Assembly: GCA_031761405.1 (NCBI GenBank)
Contig: JASEVX010000084.1
Location: 562,001-626,000, forward strand
Reading direction: 5' to 3'
DNA length: 64,000 bases
Origin: Serripes groenlandicus
Lineage: Eukaryota > Mollusca > Bivalvia > Cardiida > Cardiidae
Position numbers and translations under genes: made by a program. The notes under the pieces are model-generated. The model saw only the letters and a list, made by a program, of their open reading frames with translations, searched no databases and was not told where the DNA came from. This document shows, in pieces, positions 23,986 through 35,600 of this stretch (position 1 is its first letter; each line of letters begins with the position of its first letter).

Positions 23986-24585
23986 ATGCCAGAACCCCAA
24001 AAAGGTTCACTACTTCCACGAAGGAACTTGCACATTCGTTTCGTCGTAGAAAAGCTGGGTGAAAGTGTTTGTGAAAATCTCCTTTTCGCTCATGCAATTC
24101 TGGGTTGTGACACAACATCGAGGCTGTTCAGAATAGGGAAAGCTGTAGGACTAACTATTTTGAAGGACAATGAATTATTAATTACCGCAGGAGAAAAGGC
24201 TCTGATTTGTCTCTACAAAGCCAAATCCACAGATACGCTTGATTCCTTTAGATTTTCAAGTTTTCAGGAAACATTTACAACAAACAAAGCTTCAAAGCAC
24301 CCTAAAGTTCTTCCACAGACCATCGCAGCGGTAAAAGAACCAAGCCTCCGCGTCTTCCATCAAGTTCAAGAATGGAAAGGACCCATATTGGATCCACTTG
24401 AATGGGTCTGGAAAATGACTGACAGTAGAATGACACCAGTTCATTCAGACCTGGTTGTGAGGTGCTCTTGCAAAGGGGAATGTTGAAACAAGAGATGTGG
24501 GTCTCGCAGCATTGGTTTGGAATGCACAGTCGCATGCAGTGAGTGCAGAGGTGTATGTGAAACGGAGGACAATTCTAATTTATAA
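23986..24585 (+). pseudogene. Decayed transposon-associated ORF with CXC-like cysteine cluster
   Basis: An open frame of 166 codons (23986-24483) with motifs FAHAILGCDTTSRLF, VFHQVQEWKGP, DPLEWVWKMTDSRMTPV and RCSCKGEC. It meets TGA at 24484-24486 but stays in the same frame for 32 more codons to TAA at 24583. That continuation is cysteine-rich (RCGSRSIGLECTVACSECRG) and completes a CXC/tesmin-like pattern, so the TGA looks like a nonsense mutation inside the domain. From memory of the family, proteins ending in GCDTTS ... WGW-type ... cysteine clusters are high-copy in invertebrate genomes and behave like mobile-element genes; this cannot be verified here. The first ATG is probably internal, since no upstream exon is recognised. 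A host gene is less likely because blocks on both sides recur in X3. Confidence 0.6.
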
Positions 24586-24589
24586 TTAA

Positions 24590-25577
24590 CTAATGTTCCT
24601 CAGGACTATGACTCAGTGCTGGTTTTGGTCCTCTTTCAGCACAATTATGAATCACATGAAGTAAAAAACATTTACAGAGAAAGATAGTGTGTGTTTAAAG
24701 TTATTGCTATGATGAGTTTTTCCCAAACATTGATATTTTCCCATTTTTGGTAAACAGGCTGTTGGGCTTTGGGATAGGAGTACACTAGTTTATGCCACAA
24801 ATAATTACCCTGGCTTTCTTGGAATGCTCTTAAATGAAAGGCAGTGGCTGAAAACATAGGTACAGACACCAAGTTTGTTATTGTATGTTGACAAATGGCA
24901 AGGTTATGCTTATTTATGATTATTTTAACCGACAAAGCGTTGCATAAAGGGATAGAGGAACCCCATATTACCATATAAGGAGTCATCCCAGTTGTTTGAG
25001 ACATGTTTCTAATGAAAGGTAGACCATAAAACATGAATGAAGATACCATTTATGTTCATTTTGGAGGAACATTGACCGAGTTGTGCCAATTTCTAGATTG
25101 CATGAAATAATTCTGAAAATAAAAGGGTCAAAATAGTCAATATAAAAAAAAACAATGTTCCACTCATTTTATTTTATTGTATTTTTAGTATATCATTCAG
25201 TATAACTTAAGCTTTCAGAAAAACACAACTTTGTTTCTATTGCAATTAGTGGTGGGTCAAATCATAAATTGACTGGACTACAACCGATGTAGGATGTTTC
25301 AGCTGATACTCCTGTGGTAGAGTGGTCTATATATGTCTAATTGACGTTTAAAGTATTGATGGAGAAATCGCAGTATTTCGTGTAAAACGATAGCGTAGCG
25401 GATTCCTTCTTCTTTCGAAATATGCACTAATTATACTAGTTTTATAAAACGTTCTATAAGGGCTATGACTGAAACTAATTTAAAACTCATTTAAAGATAA
25501 AAATAGAACGAAACCACTTTCGATACCACACTTTCATATATGCTATTTTATATATTAAATTAACCTTTTAATTTTTA
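24590..25577. other. Interior of X1 downstream of the ORF
   Basis: AT-rich, single-copy within the window. A 125-codon minus-strand frame (24672-25049) has no recognisable motif and may be chance. Confidence 0.35.
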
Positions 25578-25860
25578 TCAGGATAACGATCCAATATTTC
25601 GAACATAAATATGATGTGAGTTTATTAGGTATAATCTCTATTTGCCAATGTTTTCTTCGGCCATTGTCTGAGTAAATTTTCAATGCATCAATTTCAAACT
25701 TTGTTTAAAGGAAACCTATGACCTGCAGATGTGAATTGCACAACAAACATAACTATCATTCTTTTGATTGTCTGTCATTTACATGTAACAGCATGATTCC
25801 AATATACAGTGTAGATATTTAGTGTCAACTGAATAGGAAATATTATGCTTATTATATCAT

Positions 25861-26017
25861 GTCCGGGCCGACACATTCCGTCTCCGGTGGATAGTGTTAT
25901 AGCGTAATGAATCCTGAAACAGAAAGTCCACAGGAGGCGAAAAGTGTATACTTTGGCTGATCCGGGTCGATGCTTTACACAGAGTCCACAAGGTTGGTTT
26001 TCTCGCGGAAAGGCTCA
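25861..26017. repeat. Foldback element fragment (GAGCCGTCCCGC family)
   Basis: Right part of the 5634-5888 type: CCGACACATTCCGTCTC to GGTTTTCTCGCGGAAAGGCTCAT. Confidence 0.75.
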
Positions 26018-26061
26018 TATCTGCTTCGCTAGTCACCAAGAAGGCTTGCCCAATACATTCT

Positions 26062-26276
26062 TTCCGACGTTTGACAAAAGTCACTGTGACAAGCGTCATT
26101 CGTCTTTCACCAATGGGCTAACAGTCTATGTGGAAAAAGCAGCCAGTTGTTTGGAAAGTATGTTGTGTGGAGTATTGGTGTGAGCAAACCAGTAATCATA
26201 TGAGTAGGTGAACTGGCCACCGAGAAATGACTGAAAAATCGTTGAAAACAGCGTTAAACCCCAATCAATCAATAAA
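26062..26276 (+). mobile_element. SINE family B, 5'-truncated
   Basis: Starts ATTCTTTCCGACGTTTGACA, contains GTCATTCGTCTTTCACCAAT and CAGCCAGTTGTTTGG, and ends GCGTTAAACCCCAATCAATC. Confidence 0.85.
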
Positions 26277-26373
26277 AACTGACCGCACCCAAGGCAGACG
26301 CTCTACCACTATACCATTGAAGCAATCGACATACCCGGGTCGGGAATCGACCTATTGACTGTAGTTGCGCAAA

Positions 26374-26614
26374 CCGCCTCGGTGGTTGAGTGGTAGAGCG
26401 TCCGCCTCGGGAGCGGAAGCTCGCGGGTTCGATCCTTGGCCAGGTCATACCATAGTGGATGCCGTCCTATGGGGCTCAGGGTTGCGGGGTTAGCATTACG
26501 ACTGACTGGCTGGTGTCAAGATAAATGGACCAGTAGTACTGGTAACCTACCCGGGAAAGGCCGTGATAAAACTGAATAATTGTTAAAAGCGGCGTAAAAC
26601 ACCAATCAATCAAT
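26374..26614 (+). mobile_element. SINE family A, full length
   Basis: Head CCGCCTCGGTGGTTGAGTGG, B-box GGTTCGATCC, body TCAGGGTTGCGGGGTTAGCA, tail AAAACACCAATCAATCAATA. Also present in duplication copy B, so it predates the duplication. Confidence 0.9.
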
Positions 26615-27159
26615 ATAATGTAGTTGCGCAAAACGCCAAAAGAAAAAAAGGAACACGGGGAGTCAGACTTGATGCTTAACCTAAACAACCAATCAATCAA
26701 TATAATGTAGTTACGTAAAAACACCATAACAAAAAGGGACACGGGGAGTCAGACTTGATGCTTAACCTAAACAACCAATCAATCAATCTAATGTAGTTAC
26801 CGCAAAACACCATAAAAAAAGGGGAGGACACGGGAGTCAGACTTGATACTTAACCTAAACAATCACGAGTGCCAAGGAGGTACAAAGAGCTACCACCATG
26901 TACTAGTATTTGGTGTGACATGGCCGGGCACCGAACCCCGCGTGTTTCCGCGCCCGAGGCGGTCATCGCTCTACCTAAATCCCAATAGTTTGCACTTTGG
27001 AACACGGCTAGTGCCGTCTCTATCCAACGGATTCTCTCTCTCGTTCTGCATTGCATCGCTACGCTATGTGTTCTAGTAATTCGATTATCGCCTCCCCACT
27101 TCTAAATCATTGCATAACCCGTTGCCACACGCATCTGTTTGAAACAATTCCGGTAAAAA

Positions 27160-27194
27160 CAGAGACATATAAACACATGTGTTTATATGTCTCT
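27160..27194. mobile_element. 35-bp perfect palindrome, hAT-like micro-element
   Basis: CAGAGACATATAAACAC followed by its reverse complement, with 8-bp flanks GGTAAAAA (27152-27159) and GGTAACAA (27195-27202). The duplicate locus near 45248-45262 reads GGTAAAAG then TAAGAAAT, with no insert. Confidence 0.75.
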
Positions 27195-27348
27195 GGTAAC
27201 AATAAGAAATCGCTTGTATTGAGAAACTTTCCCCACTTCTAAATTATTTCATAATCCTTTCCTGCACGCATCTACAAATGACGACGTTTGTTAAAATATT
27301 CTGGTTCAAGTAAGATATTACATGATTTAAACACTATTTAATAAATAG

Positions 27349-27492
27349 AGGATATTACATGAGTGGTCATTCGATACGACATTTTATTAAACGAGTTTTC
27401 TAAAATTGATAGAAACGAGCCTTGGCGAGTTTTTAGCAATTTTAGATAACGAGTTTAATAAAATTCCGTATTGAATGACCACGAATGTTATA
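27349..27492. mobile_element. Foldback palindrome absent from duplication copy B
   Basis: Arms GTGGTCATTCGATACG and TATTGAATGACCAC, with inner ACTCGT/ACGAG stems around TTTATTAAACGAG. Ordinary copy-B sequence lacks it. Confidence 0.7.
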
Positions 27493-27767
27493 TTCTATTT
27501 ATATCATAAATTCCAATTCGACGATTATTACCGCAATATATATATATAACGTCGCTATATAGCGCGGTCATTTTCAATGCTTTCAATATGACGTTACGTA
27601 GCATTGTTATTACACTAGTTGAATACGCAATTTATACAATGGCTTTATTACACTCCCGGCGACGTCATTTATGATATAATCATACTTTTATAGGGATTGT
27701 CCCTGATATTGCCGTTATATTTGTTCAGTTGTCAGATTAAGATTTGTTGTAAAGGTGAATGGTTTAA

Positions 27768-28157
27768 AGCGACTGAACGCCAGATACCCAACTGTCGAAA
27801 AAAAAAAAATCCAATTTTAAGAAAATAGGTGTTATTTTTGTATTAAATAATAAAATATGATTAATATATCATTAAAATATGATAACTGACATATTACATA
27901 CCCCTATAATCGGTGAGATTTTCTTGTCTTCGATACTTTTTCCATCGCAAATTCTACCCTGTCAGTAACGGGGTAAGTATTTTTAAATAGGAAACCCCTT
28001 CATCGGGACAATTGAAAACGACTCAAGTTCACTTTATTGATAAAAAACGATACATTTTCTACCCTGGTGTTTACTTGGATAACATAAAGAATAACATTTA
28101 GGGCGAATTCGATTTTTTTTTATATTTTTTTTTCATGCCATCTGGATTTCAGTCGCT
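27768..28157. mobile_element. TTAA MITE with AGCGACTGAA ends, copy 1
   Basis: Bounded by TTAA at 27764-27767 and 28158-28161. Inverted ends AGCGACTGAA and TTCAGTCGCT. The interior is homologous, in reverse orientation, to 45353-45724 (for example TACCCCGTTACTGACAGGG). Confidence 0.85.
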
Positions 28158-28203
28158 TTAAAATGTCGGCTGATTTAGACTTGTTGTATAGGAGAACGAT
28201 TTT

Positions 28204-28388
28204 AAGCCTTTCCCACATACAACAATTCTGCAGCAGACGACTTGACGAAATGATCAAGTTCAAAAAATATAGATACTTTCTATAAATGATGGTATAATTA
28301 TTGAATAGAATTCAAATCATTGTGGAAAATGGAAAATTGCTAACTTCGAGGCGTCAGAAAGCGCCTATATGTCGGGAAAGGGTAAACT
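28204..28388. mobile_element. CCCTTTCCC-type MITE, old copy shared by both duplication copies
   Basis: GCCTTTCCCACATACAAC to TATGTCGGGAAAGGGTAAA. The partner at 45945-46170 is fuller, retaining the inner stem that is deleted here. Confidence 0.75.
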
Positions 28389-29460
28389 ACAATCGAGAGG
28401 GGTTTTCTCTTTTTAATCCAATTTAAATCGATTCTTGAAATGATGACGTGGGTCGGTGCCCTTCGAGAAACAGTTTATATTATCAGGTTTGTTTTGTTTT
28501 AATGGGGTTTTACGCCGTGTTCAACATTATTTCAGTTATATCACGGCGACAGTTGACTTATTCATGGTAAACAAACCAGTACTAGGCTAGGAAATGTACC
28601 GTATATCAGTTATAAATACGGTTAATAATGTGTTCGTTTGGATGTGTATCCTGATTTACGCCGCTTTTAACATTTCTTAAATGATATCACGACATGTTCT
28701 TGGAAATCTGTCAGTACTACTGGTCCGTTTATTCTGAAATCAGCGAGTTAACGTTAGTCGTAACGATAACACCACAGTACGGTTGAAAAAAGTACAGCGT
28801 GTTTCGCGCTGCCCAAGACTGCGCCAGGCTGCCAGAAATTCTATAAAAACTGCTGGCGCTGTCAAAATCAAAATGTCGCGTAAAGAGATATGGCTTAGTT
28901 CACATGAAAAGTCTGTGTAAAAGTATATATTTTAAGTTGTATGCGACATTTATATAGGCGTGTTTTTCTAATGAACTACTGTGAAGGAATTTCTCATTTT
29001 TCATATTTTTTTCCGATTTTGAGTCCTGAGCGCTAAGAAGGCAAAGCATTGACTTTCAATTTGAAAGGCATTTCTATAACCCGGACTGGGGTCGAAACTG
29101 CGACCTCCTAGACCAGAGGTGGACGCTCAAGCAATACATCACCGAGATGGTCCGACAAATAAGACTTTCATCAAATATCCCTAGATAACTAAACAGTTCA
29201 ATGCTTGGAAATGTGCCTTGTAATAAAACGGGACACCATCGTGATCACGGCTAGCAGGGATCGAACCCCAGACACCCGTCCCCAACTCATCATAACTAGC
29301 CATTCGGCCACGGCAGATTCGACCTCGATAAGCAGTCTTAATCGGTAACGGCGAGGAGTGTCAATCCGCGAGTTTTGATTTCGGCTCTTTATTCTTCTCG
29401 ACACATGACAGAAGTCATTGTGACAAGTTTCATTCGTCTCCCTTCATTGGATATATTATA

Positions 29461-29635
29461 CAAATAGTAGTAATGGCTGCTCTCCTTGGCGCTCAGGGTT
29501 GCGGAATTAGTATTACGACTGACTGGCTGGTGTCAGGATGAATGGACCAGAAGTACAAGTAACGTACCCTGGACACGTCGTAATATAACTGAAAAATGTT
29601 GAAAGCGGCGTCAAACACCAAACAATCAATCAATT
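29461..29635 (+). mobile_element. SINE family A, 5'-truncated
   Basis: AGTAGTAATGGCTGC start, TCAGGGTTGCGGAATTAG, tail CACCAAACAATCAATCAATT. Confidence 0.85.
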
Positions 29636-29696
29636 AACACTTCATTGATCTATAATTGTGCAGAAAGTACCTAGTGACCGTCAAAGAATGATGTCA

Positions 29697-29985
29697 GGAA
29701 GAGTGAGGATATACAGTAAGTGAGTAATCTATACAGCAATCTATGGACCCATGAATTGCATTGTCTGTATATGAGCCTTCCCATGAGGAATCCAACATAG
29801 AGGATCCGGATCAGCCTAAGCATGCCGCGCAGGTTAACCCGGACAGACAATTTTCGCCTCCTTTTCAAGAATCGTTCCTCTATAGCTCTATACCGCTGAG
29901 ACGGAATGTGTCGGCCCGGATTAGCCTGCGCGGATTGCGCAGGCTGATCTGGATCGACACATTACGCAGAGGCCATAATCTTGTA
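29697..29985 (+). repeat. Direct repeat flanking copy X2, left
   Basis: Collinear with 34213-34497 over about 285 bp (GGATATACAGTAAGTGAGTA, CTGTCTGTATATGAGCC, GATCAGCCTAAGCAT, GAGACGGAATGT). The distal part is a member of the GAGCCGTCCCGC foldback family. Confidence 0.85.
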
Positions 29986-30539
29986 GATGCAAACCGGTAA
30001 ATGCAAACTGTGACGGACAGACATACGGACGGATGGTCAAAATAACGGAAAGACATTTGGTCGCTTCAGAAAAAGTAAACTCAGCTAAGACCCCTTCCAT
30101 GCGTTGCATTCGAAAGTCATATAATAAGTGAGACATTGAATGACAACAAAATACACACTCCATAAACAGCATGCTAGAGTCATGGTTAATGTGCACTGCA
30201 CATCTGCAGGAGATAAGTTACCTATAAGCCAAGTTTAAAATGTATTGAGACAATGGCCGAACTTTATAAGGAAACATAGAATAACTCCTTTTTCTGATTT
30301 ATTAGTTCTTATCGGGTGCATTGTTTCCCATATACAATAAATCTGCTGCAGACGATATATAGGGAAATGAAAAATTGAGAGTTTAAAATAGTTGAATGGA
30401 GTTAAAAACTTACATTATGCTATATAATTCAGCAATACACTTTGAATTCAGTCTCACTTACATCATTCCCGTAACAACTGTAGCACCTCATTCAACTTCG
30501 GTCACCTTTGCTCTCTGACTACTAACCCGCCCGCAGGCA

Positions 30540-31215
30540 CCTTATTCTCCATTCAGTCTCGGTCAACTTCAGTCACTCACAGCCACCATCAATCGCAGTT
30601 ACAATTAACCACTCACAGCAACCACCAGCACACCATCACTCACAGACACCATCACTCACGGACACCATCACTCCTGCCAACATCATTCACGGACTCCATC
30701 ACTCACGTACTCCATCACTCACAGACACCATCACTCACAGACACCATCACTCACAGACACTATCACTCACAGCCAACATCACTAACAGCCACCATCATTC
30801 ACGGACTCCATCACTCACAGACACCATCAATTACAGCCACCATTACTCACAGACACCATCACTTACAGACACCATCACTCACAGCCACCATCACTTACAG
30901 ACACCATCACTTACAGACACCATCACTTACAGACACTATCACTCACAGCCAACATCACTAACAGCCACCATCATTCACGGACTCCATCACTCACAGACAC
31001 CATCACGTACAGCCACCATTACTCACAGACACCATCAATTACAGCCACCATTACTCACAGACACCATCACTTACAGACACCATCACTCACAGCCACCATC
31101 ACTTACAGACACCATCACTTACAGACACCATCACTTACAGACACCGTCACTCACAGACACCATAACTCACAGACACCATCACTTACAGACACCATCAGTC
31201 ACAACCACCATGAAC
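30540..31215 (+). repeat. CACTCACAGACACCAT satellite within X2
   Basis: Roughly 16-bp units of CATCACTCACAGACAC/CACTTACAGACACCAT. It is the reverse complement of the GTGATGGTGACTGTGAG array in X3. Confidence 0.9.
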
Positions 31216-32034
31216 CACTCTCATCATAATTATATAAGTATTCGTGTTGTAATTTTAAACATTTTAAATTTATTACTAAATAAATATAAGTAACAGGTTT
31301 ACCCATCAATCTTAGTCTGAAACCTATTAATACGTAAACTCAGGTGCTTAAAATAACACCGTTGTTTTAGCCTAGTGGCTACGAACGAAGCACTTCAAAC
31401 CTTAACGTTCACTTTTCATTGGTTCGATCCTCATGCTAGGCGTTCCTATTTGTCTGTCTGGTTTTGTTTCTAAATTTTATTTGTATATAATACATATATA
31501 TACGACCATCTCTTTTTCTTTTCAGACAATTTCATTCAGTCGATCATAAGACTCCTTCATCTTCAAATGTTCTCAATTCTAGTGCAATGTCAATGTACGT
31601 GTACTCTTGCCCCAACTGTTACAACGTATCATACATGCACATGATATCTTTTTTTATAAGATTAACTCGACAATATAAAATACATATAATTAATCGGCAT
31701 ACCTGTACTTTAATCATTTAAAGAAAAAAGAATTATGCCCGCATAAAACAAAATGAGCATCATGATAAAAAGGCCAAAATTGTAAAAGACATTCCGATTT
31801 AGAGATTCGAACCCGTGACAATTGCAATTGCAGCTATGTGTGTTAAGTACAGAGCTATCTACGAAACAATAATGTGTAGAACCTATTTTAAATATAATGT
31901 TGTACGATATATTATATTGTGTCCTCACGAAATTTAAATTTAGAAAAAAACCATTACGAATATTTTATGAGTATGAGGACAGTTAAAGTGAACGAGACAG
32001 ACACAGGGGGAGAACTAGAGACATACAGACAGAC

Positions 32035-32074
32035 AGACAGAGATAGCGAAAGAGAGACATAGAGACAGAGTGAG

Positions 32075-32110
<36 letters not shown>

Positions 32111-32173
32111 AGAGAGAGGAGGGAGAGGAGAGGAGAGAGAAGAGAGAGGAGAGAGAGAGAGAGAGATGAGGAG

Positions 32174-32221
<48 letters not shown>

Positions 32222-32269
32222 GAGAGAGGAGAGAGAGAGCGAGAGAGAGAGAGAGAGAGGAGAGAGAGC

Positions 32270-32328
<59 letters not shown>

Positions 32329-32400
32329 GAGAGACAGAGCGAGAAAAAGACAGAGAGAGGACAGAGAGACAGAGAAACAGAGAGAAATAGAGGAATAAAG
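32035..32400 (+). repeat. (GA)n-rich microsatellite
   Basis: Long GAGAGA tracts with interruptions. Both strands are open for long frames, which are artefacts. A duplicated block containing CCATAAGTGCC (about 32440-32515 and 32575-32650) follows. Confidence 0.95.
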
Positions 32401-32739
32401 AAAACGAGGAGAGATAGAGAGAGAAAGGGAAAAAATGAAAGAAAAACAGCAGACAGACAGACAGCTAGCAATCCATAAGTGCCCCTCAGTCCATAAGTGC
32501 CTTTACAGACAAACAAATTAAAAAAAAAACGAGAGAGAAAGAGGGAGAGGATAGAGAGAGAAAGGGAAAAAATGAAAGAAAGATAGCAGACAGACAGACA
32601 GCCAGCAATACATAAGTGCCCCTCAGTCCATAAGTGCCTTTACAGACAAACGAATTCAAATTCAAATTCGATAATACTCAGAACAATTCAATGATTGACA
32701 TGGGAATAATGCAGTGATTAGACGATGGAAACGATTTAA

Positions 32740-33640
32740 CCATTTCCATATTACTGACGCTTGTTAACGCATATGCAGCAGGACGACATTTGAAAACATC
32801 GTGACAAAAAGCGGAAATTGCATTTCGTAGGCAATTTCTACTTTGTTACAATGTCTGAAAGGGACTGACACCATAATGGTCCAAAAATCGATATAGGTTT
32901 ATACTTATTCTAATTAATCCACAATACGTCGATATATATGTAACGGAATGTTGTAGAAGGTCGTACAAGTCTTGATTTTCATTATTTCATAGGAAATAAG
33001 CAGTTAAAAAAAATGTCCGCTCCCTGTTCTCCGTTTAAAAATATCGTGGAATTTCCTCTTGCTCATTTGAATTTGTGGATTCAATTCGGCATTCTCTAAC
33101 ACTATCGACTCATTACATTCATGTATGCGTGAGTGTAAGGAACGACAAATCTGCGAGGTTTCAAGGTTTTCAAGGTTTATTTGAATAAGTCAAGGCCCAT
33201 ATGGGCATGTGGACAACATGAAACGGTACATGAATACAAAATAATACAAAATGGCAAATAAATATGTAAAAACAAAATAATACAAAATGGCAAAATAATA
33301 TACAACAAATTATAAATGGTAATACAACTCCATGATGTAATGAGGATGAGAGAGAAAAATCAAAATCAAAGGAGATTATCAATTCGGTTTTAGTGATCAC
33401 GTGATAAATTATACAGCGATATTTTTAGATTTACTGGGTTACTAACCCCAGTAGATTTTACAATGCAAAATAACGAAAAATCTCCGCCATATTAATAGTG
33501 TATATATATATTGTAGTACATCAGTCAGCAAATCTCAATGCCTACATGCAAAAACATCAAGGTAATAGCAATTTTTAAAAAAAATCTCTTTTTTCCGTTT
33601 TTTTTCTCATATGGGATTCAGTCCCTTTAAAATCCTTTCA
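32740..33640. other. Intergenic inside X2: MITE remnant and unassigned sequence
   Basis: 32740-32860 resembles a decayed CCCTTTCCC-type MITE (GCAGCAGGACGAC, GAAATTGCATTTCGTAGGCAATTTC). AAATACAAAATGGCAAA repeats locally near 33230-33300. No gene seen. Confidence 0.45.
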
Positions 33641-34212
33641 ATAATTAGAATTTTATTTACAGTGATTTGCATATATATTCTTGGTCATCTGTTGTATACT
33701 TGTTGGGTCACAGTACGGTCGCCGTTTACAAACAACGCTGGCGTAGACGGTGTTAATCGGTATTTTTCCGGAAAATAATTCCGGAGAATGCCGGAAAGTA
33801 CCATAATCACAATGTAAAATACACAGCATAATAGAGCTATATACACCATGTATATACTAGTAAGGACGAACATAATAAAAAAGAAAAATGCCGTTTCTAC
33901 CATGTATTATTGCTAAATGCATTACGTACAACGCCTTTTTATGTACACACACGTTATAATTCAACACGTATAGAGAGGACTTATTCGCAAGCACTTCAAA
34001 TATGTAAACATGTGTCACACCTATTAACCAACATACAAACGTATAAAGGTAAAACTACTGCATATAATTAAAAAACTACCATATGTATCGAGACACTGAC
34101 TGCATGTTGTATTGCATATGAAGTTGTTTGCACACCATAAAAAGGTTATGTACTGTATCTGCACACTTTTGCACTTCATATTAATTTAATTACTGTTGTG
34201 TGCTGTATATTA

Positions 34213-34497
34213 CCGTTGAGGAATAGTCAGGATATACAGTAAGTGAGTATCTATACAGTAATTTACGGACCTATTGATTTGCACTGTCTGTATATGAGCC
34301 GTCCCGCGAGAAATCCAACATTGTGGATCCGGATCAGCCTAAGCATTGCCGCGCAGGCTAACCCAGACAGACAATTTTCGCGTCCATTATCAAGAATCAT
34401 TTGTCTAATACATCTATACCCCCTGAGACGGAATGTATCGGCCCTGATTAGCCTGCGCGGACTGCGTAGACTGATCCGTGTCGATACATTACGCGAC
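34213..34497 (+). repeat. Direct repeat flanking copy X2, right
   Basis: Same orientation and order as 29697-29985, with substitutions throughout. Confidence 0.85.
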
Positions 34498-34925
34498 TAT
34501 ATTTGACGTTTCAAACTCTGAAAGTAGTTTCCTTCATTATTTATGAATTGGTACCAAACATCAAGTTGTTTTTGGTCCGCTGCTTGTAGAGTTTTACGAA
34601 AATCAATCATTTCGATATATAAGGCGATGTGGACAAATATAGTCGCCATTGTTAGTTCACGCCAGAGGTACGCCGGGTACAAGACTAGAAGCGCATGAGT
34701 ATGTACACTATTTTCTAAGTAGTCCAACACGATGTTACCCGTTGTCTCGTGAAATAGATGTTTTTATGTCGTCTACACCATTGCATATATACGTGTATCC
34801 ACCCCCCTACCCACCAACTATTTATCAATTTTTATTTGTTTTTACATCTTTATGTCGTCAAGAAGGGTTTATGTTAGTCCCTTATGGCATTAAGTGTTTC
34901 CCTCTTATGTTATATGTTGGTACGT
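34498..34925. other. Intergenic, nothing recognised
   Basis: No repeat partner or exon-like signal found. Confidence 0.35.
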
Positions 34926-34935
34926 CTAACAGGGT

Positions 34936-35600
34936 CGATGTCACATACACGTGACACTGTCCTTAGTAACGCTCCTTTAACAGAAAGTGTTTCCCTAAAT
35001 GAGATGTCACATACACGTGACACTGTCCTTAGTCACGCTCCTTTAACAGAAAGTGTTTCCCTAAATGATATGTCACATACACGTGACACTGTCATTAATC
35101 ACGCTCCTTTACAGAAAGTGTTTCCCTAAATGAGATGTCACATACACTTGACACTGTCCTTAGTCACGCTCCTTTAACAGAAAGTGTTTCCCTACATGAT
35201 GATATGTATGGAGGGCGTCAATAGTCGTATACAAAGGTCCATGTCAAACATACGTTACACATTCCTTGTCAAGTCCTTATGGAATAAAGTGTTTCCCTAA
35301 ATGATGATATTTATAGAGGCGTCTATAAATCGTCTAAAGGGTCAATGTCATACACACGTAACACCATCCTTAGTCACGCCCCTATTGAATGAAGTGTTTC
35401 CTTAAATGATGATATTTATTGAGGCGTCCTATTAGTTGTATACAAAGGTCCATGTCAAAACATACGTTACCCATTCCTTGTCAAGTCCTTATGGAATAAA
35501 GTGTTTCCCTAAATGATAATATTTATTGAGGCGTCTTTTAGTCGTATACAAAAGTCCATGTCAAACACACGTTACACATTCCTTGTCAAGTCCCTTTAGT
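34936..35600 (+). repeat. 66-bp tandem repeat grading into longer units
   Basis: TCACATACACGTGACACTG recurs at 34941, 35007, 35073 and 35138 (66, 66 and 65 bp). Further units containing AAAGTGTTTCCCTAAATGAT continue with longer spacing to about 35600. Confidence 0.85.

Larger units (their letters stand above)
22590..25860 (+). mobile_element. Composite element X, copy 1 (ORF-bearing)
   Basis: Shares with copy X3 a tRNA-like block (TCTGTCAATGCA, GGTTCGAGCCCCAGCTAGG), a GAGTGACTGAGATGGGGAGA satellite (about 22700-23060), a flank around 23110-23560 ending CTTTCCGTC-TTTTGACCAT, and a distal block (25578-25850, CAATATTTCGAACATAAATA). Between 23520 and 25577 it holds about 2 kb absent from X3, including the cysteine-rich ORF. 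Four GTTTGGAAACTT-type repeats of about 84 bp lie at 23640-23930. The right end is cut by a foldback fragment. Confidence 0.65.
26281..29365 (+). repeat. Segmental duplication, copy A
   Basis: Collinear and in direct orientation with 44482-47470. Shared landmarks in order: GAAGCAATCGACATA, SINE A, the GGGGAGTCAGACTTGAT unit, TTCTGGTTCAAGTAAGATAT, an old TTAA MITE (28204-28388 and 45945-46170), a reversed SINE body, CCTGAGCGCTAAGAAGG, a tRNA-like minus block, and CATAACTAGCCATTCGGCC. Copy A has extra insertions (palindrome at 27160, foldback at 27349) and three tandem copies of an approximately 85-bp unit (26615-26860) that is single in copy B. Confidence 0.85.
29990..34240 (-). mobile_element. 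Composite element X, copy 2 (reverse orientation)
   Basis: Inverted relative to X3. Matching blocks: 30000-30290 with 41390-41700; satellite 30430-31215 with 40262-41120; 31360-31460 with 39780-39920 (tRNA-like GGTTCGATCC...CTAGGC); 31490-31735 with 39560-39790; 33640-33686 and 33687-33960 with 39465-39503 and 37985-38265; 34030-34200 with the X3 left end. It contains an extra GA-rich stretch and other sequence (31740-33600). Confidence 0.7.

Noticed and set aside
24672..25049. 125-codon minus-strand frame in X1
   Set aside because: No recognisable motif or splice context; an AT-rich chance frame is as likely. Kept only as unassigned.
31983..32516. 177-codon minus-strand Ser/Leu frame and its plus-strand Arg/Glu mirror
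   Set aside because: Produced by the GA microsatellite, which is open in several frames.
29697..34497. LTR retrotransposon
   Set aside because: The 285-bp direct repeats lack convincing TG...CA ends, and no gag, protease or reverse transcriptase motif lies between them.
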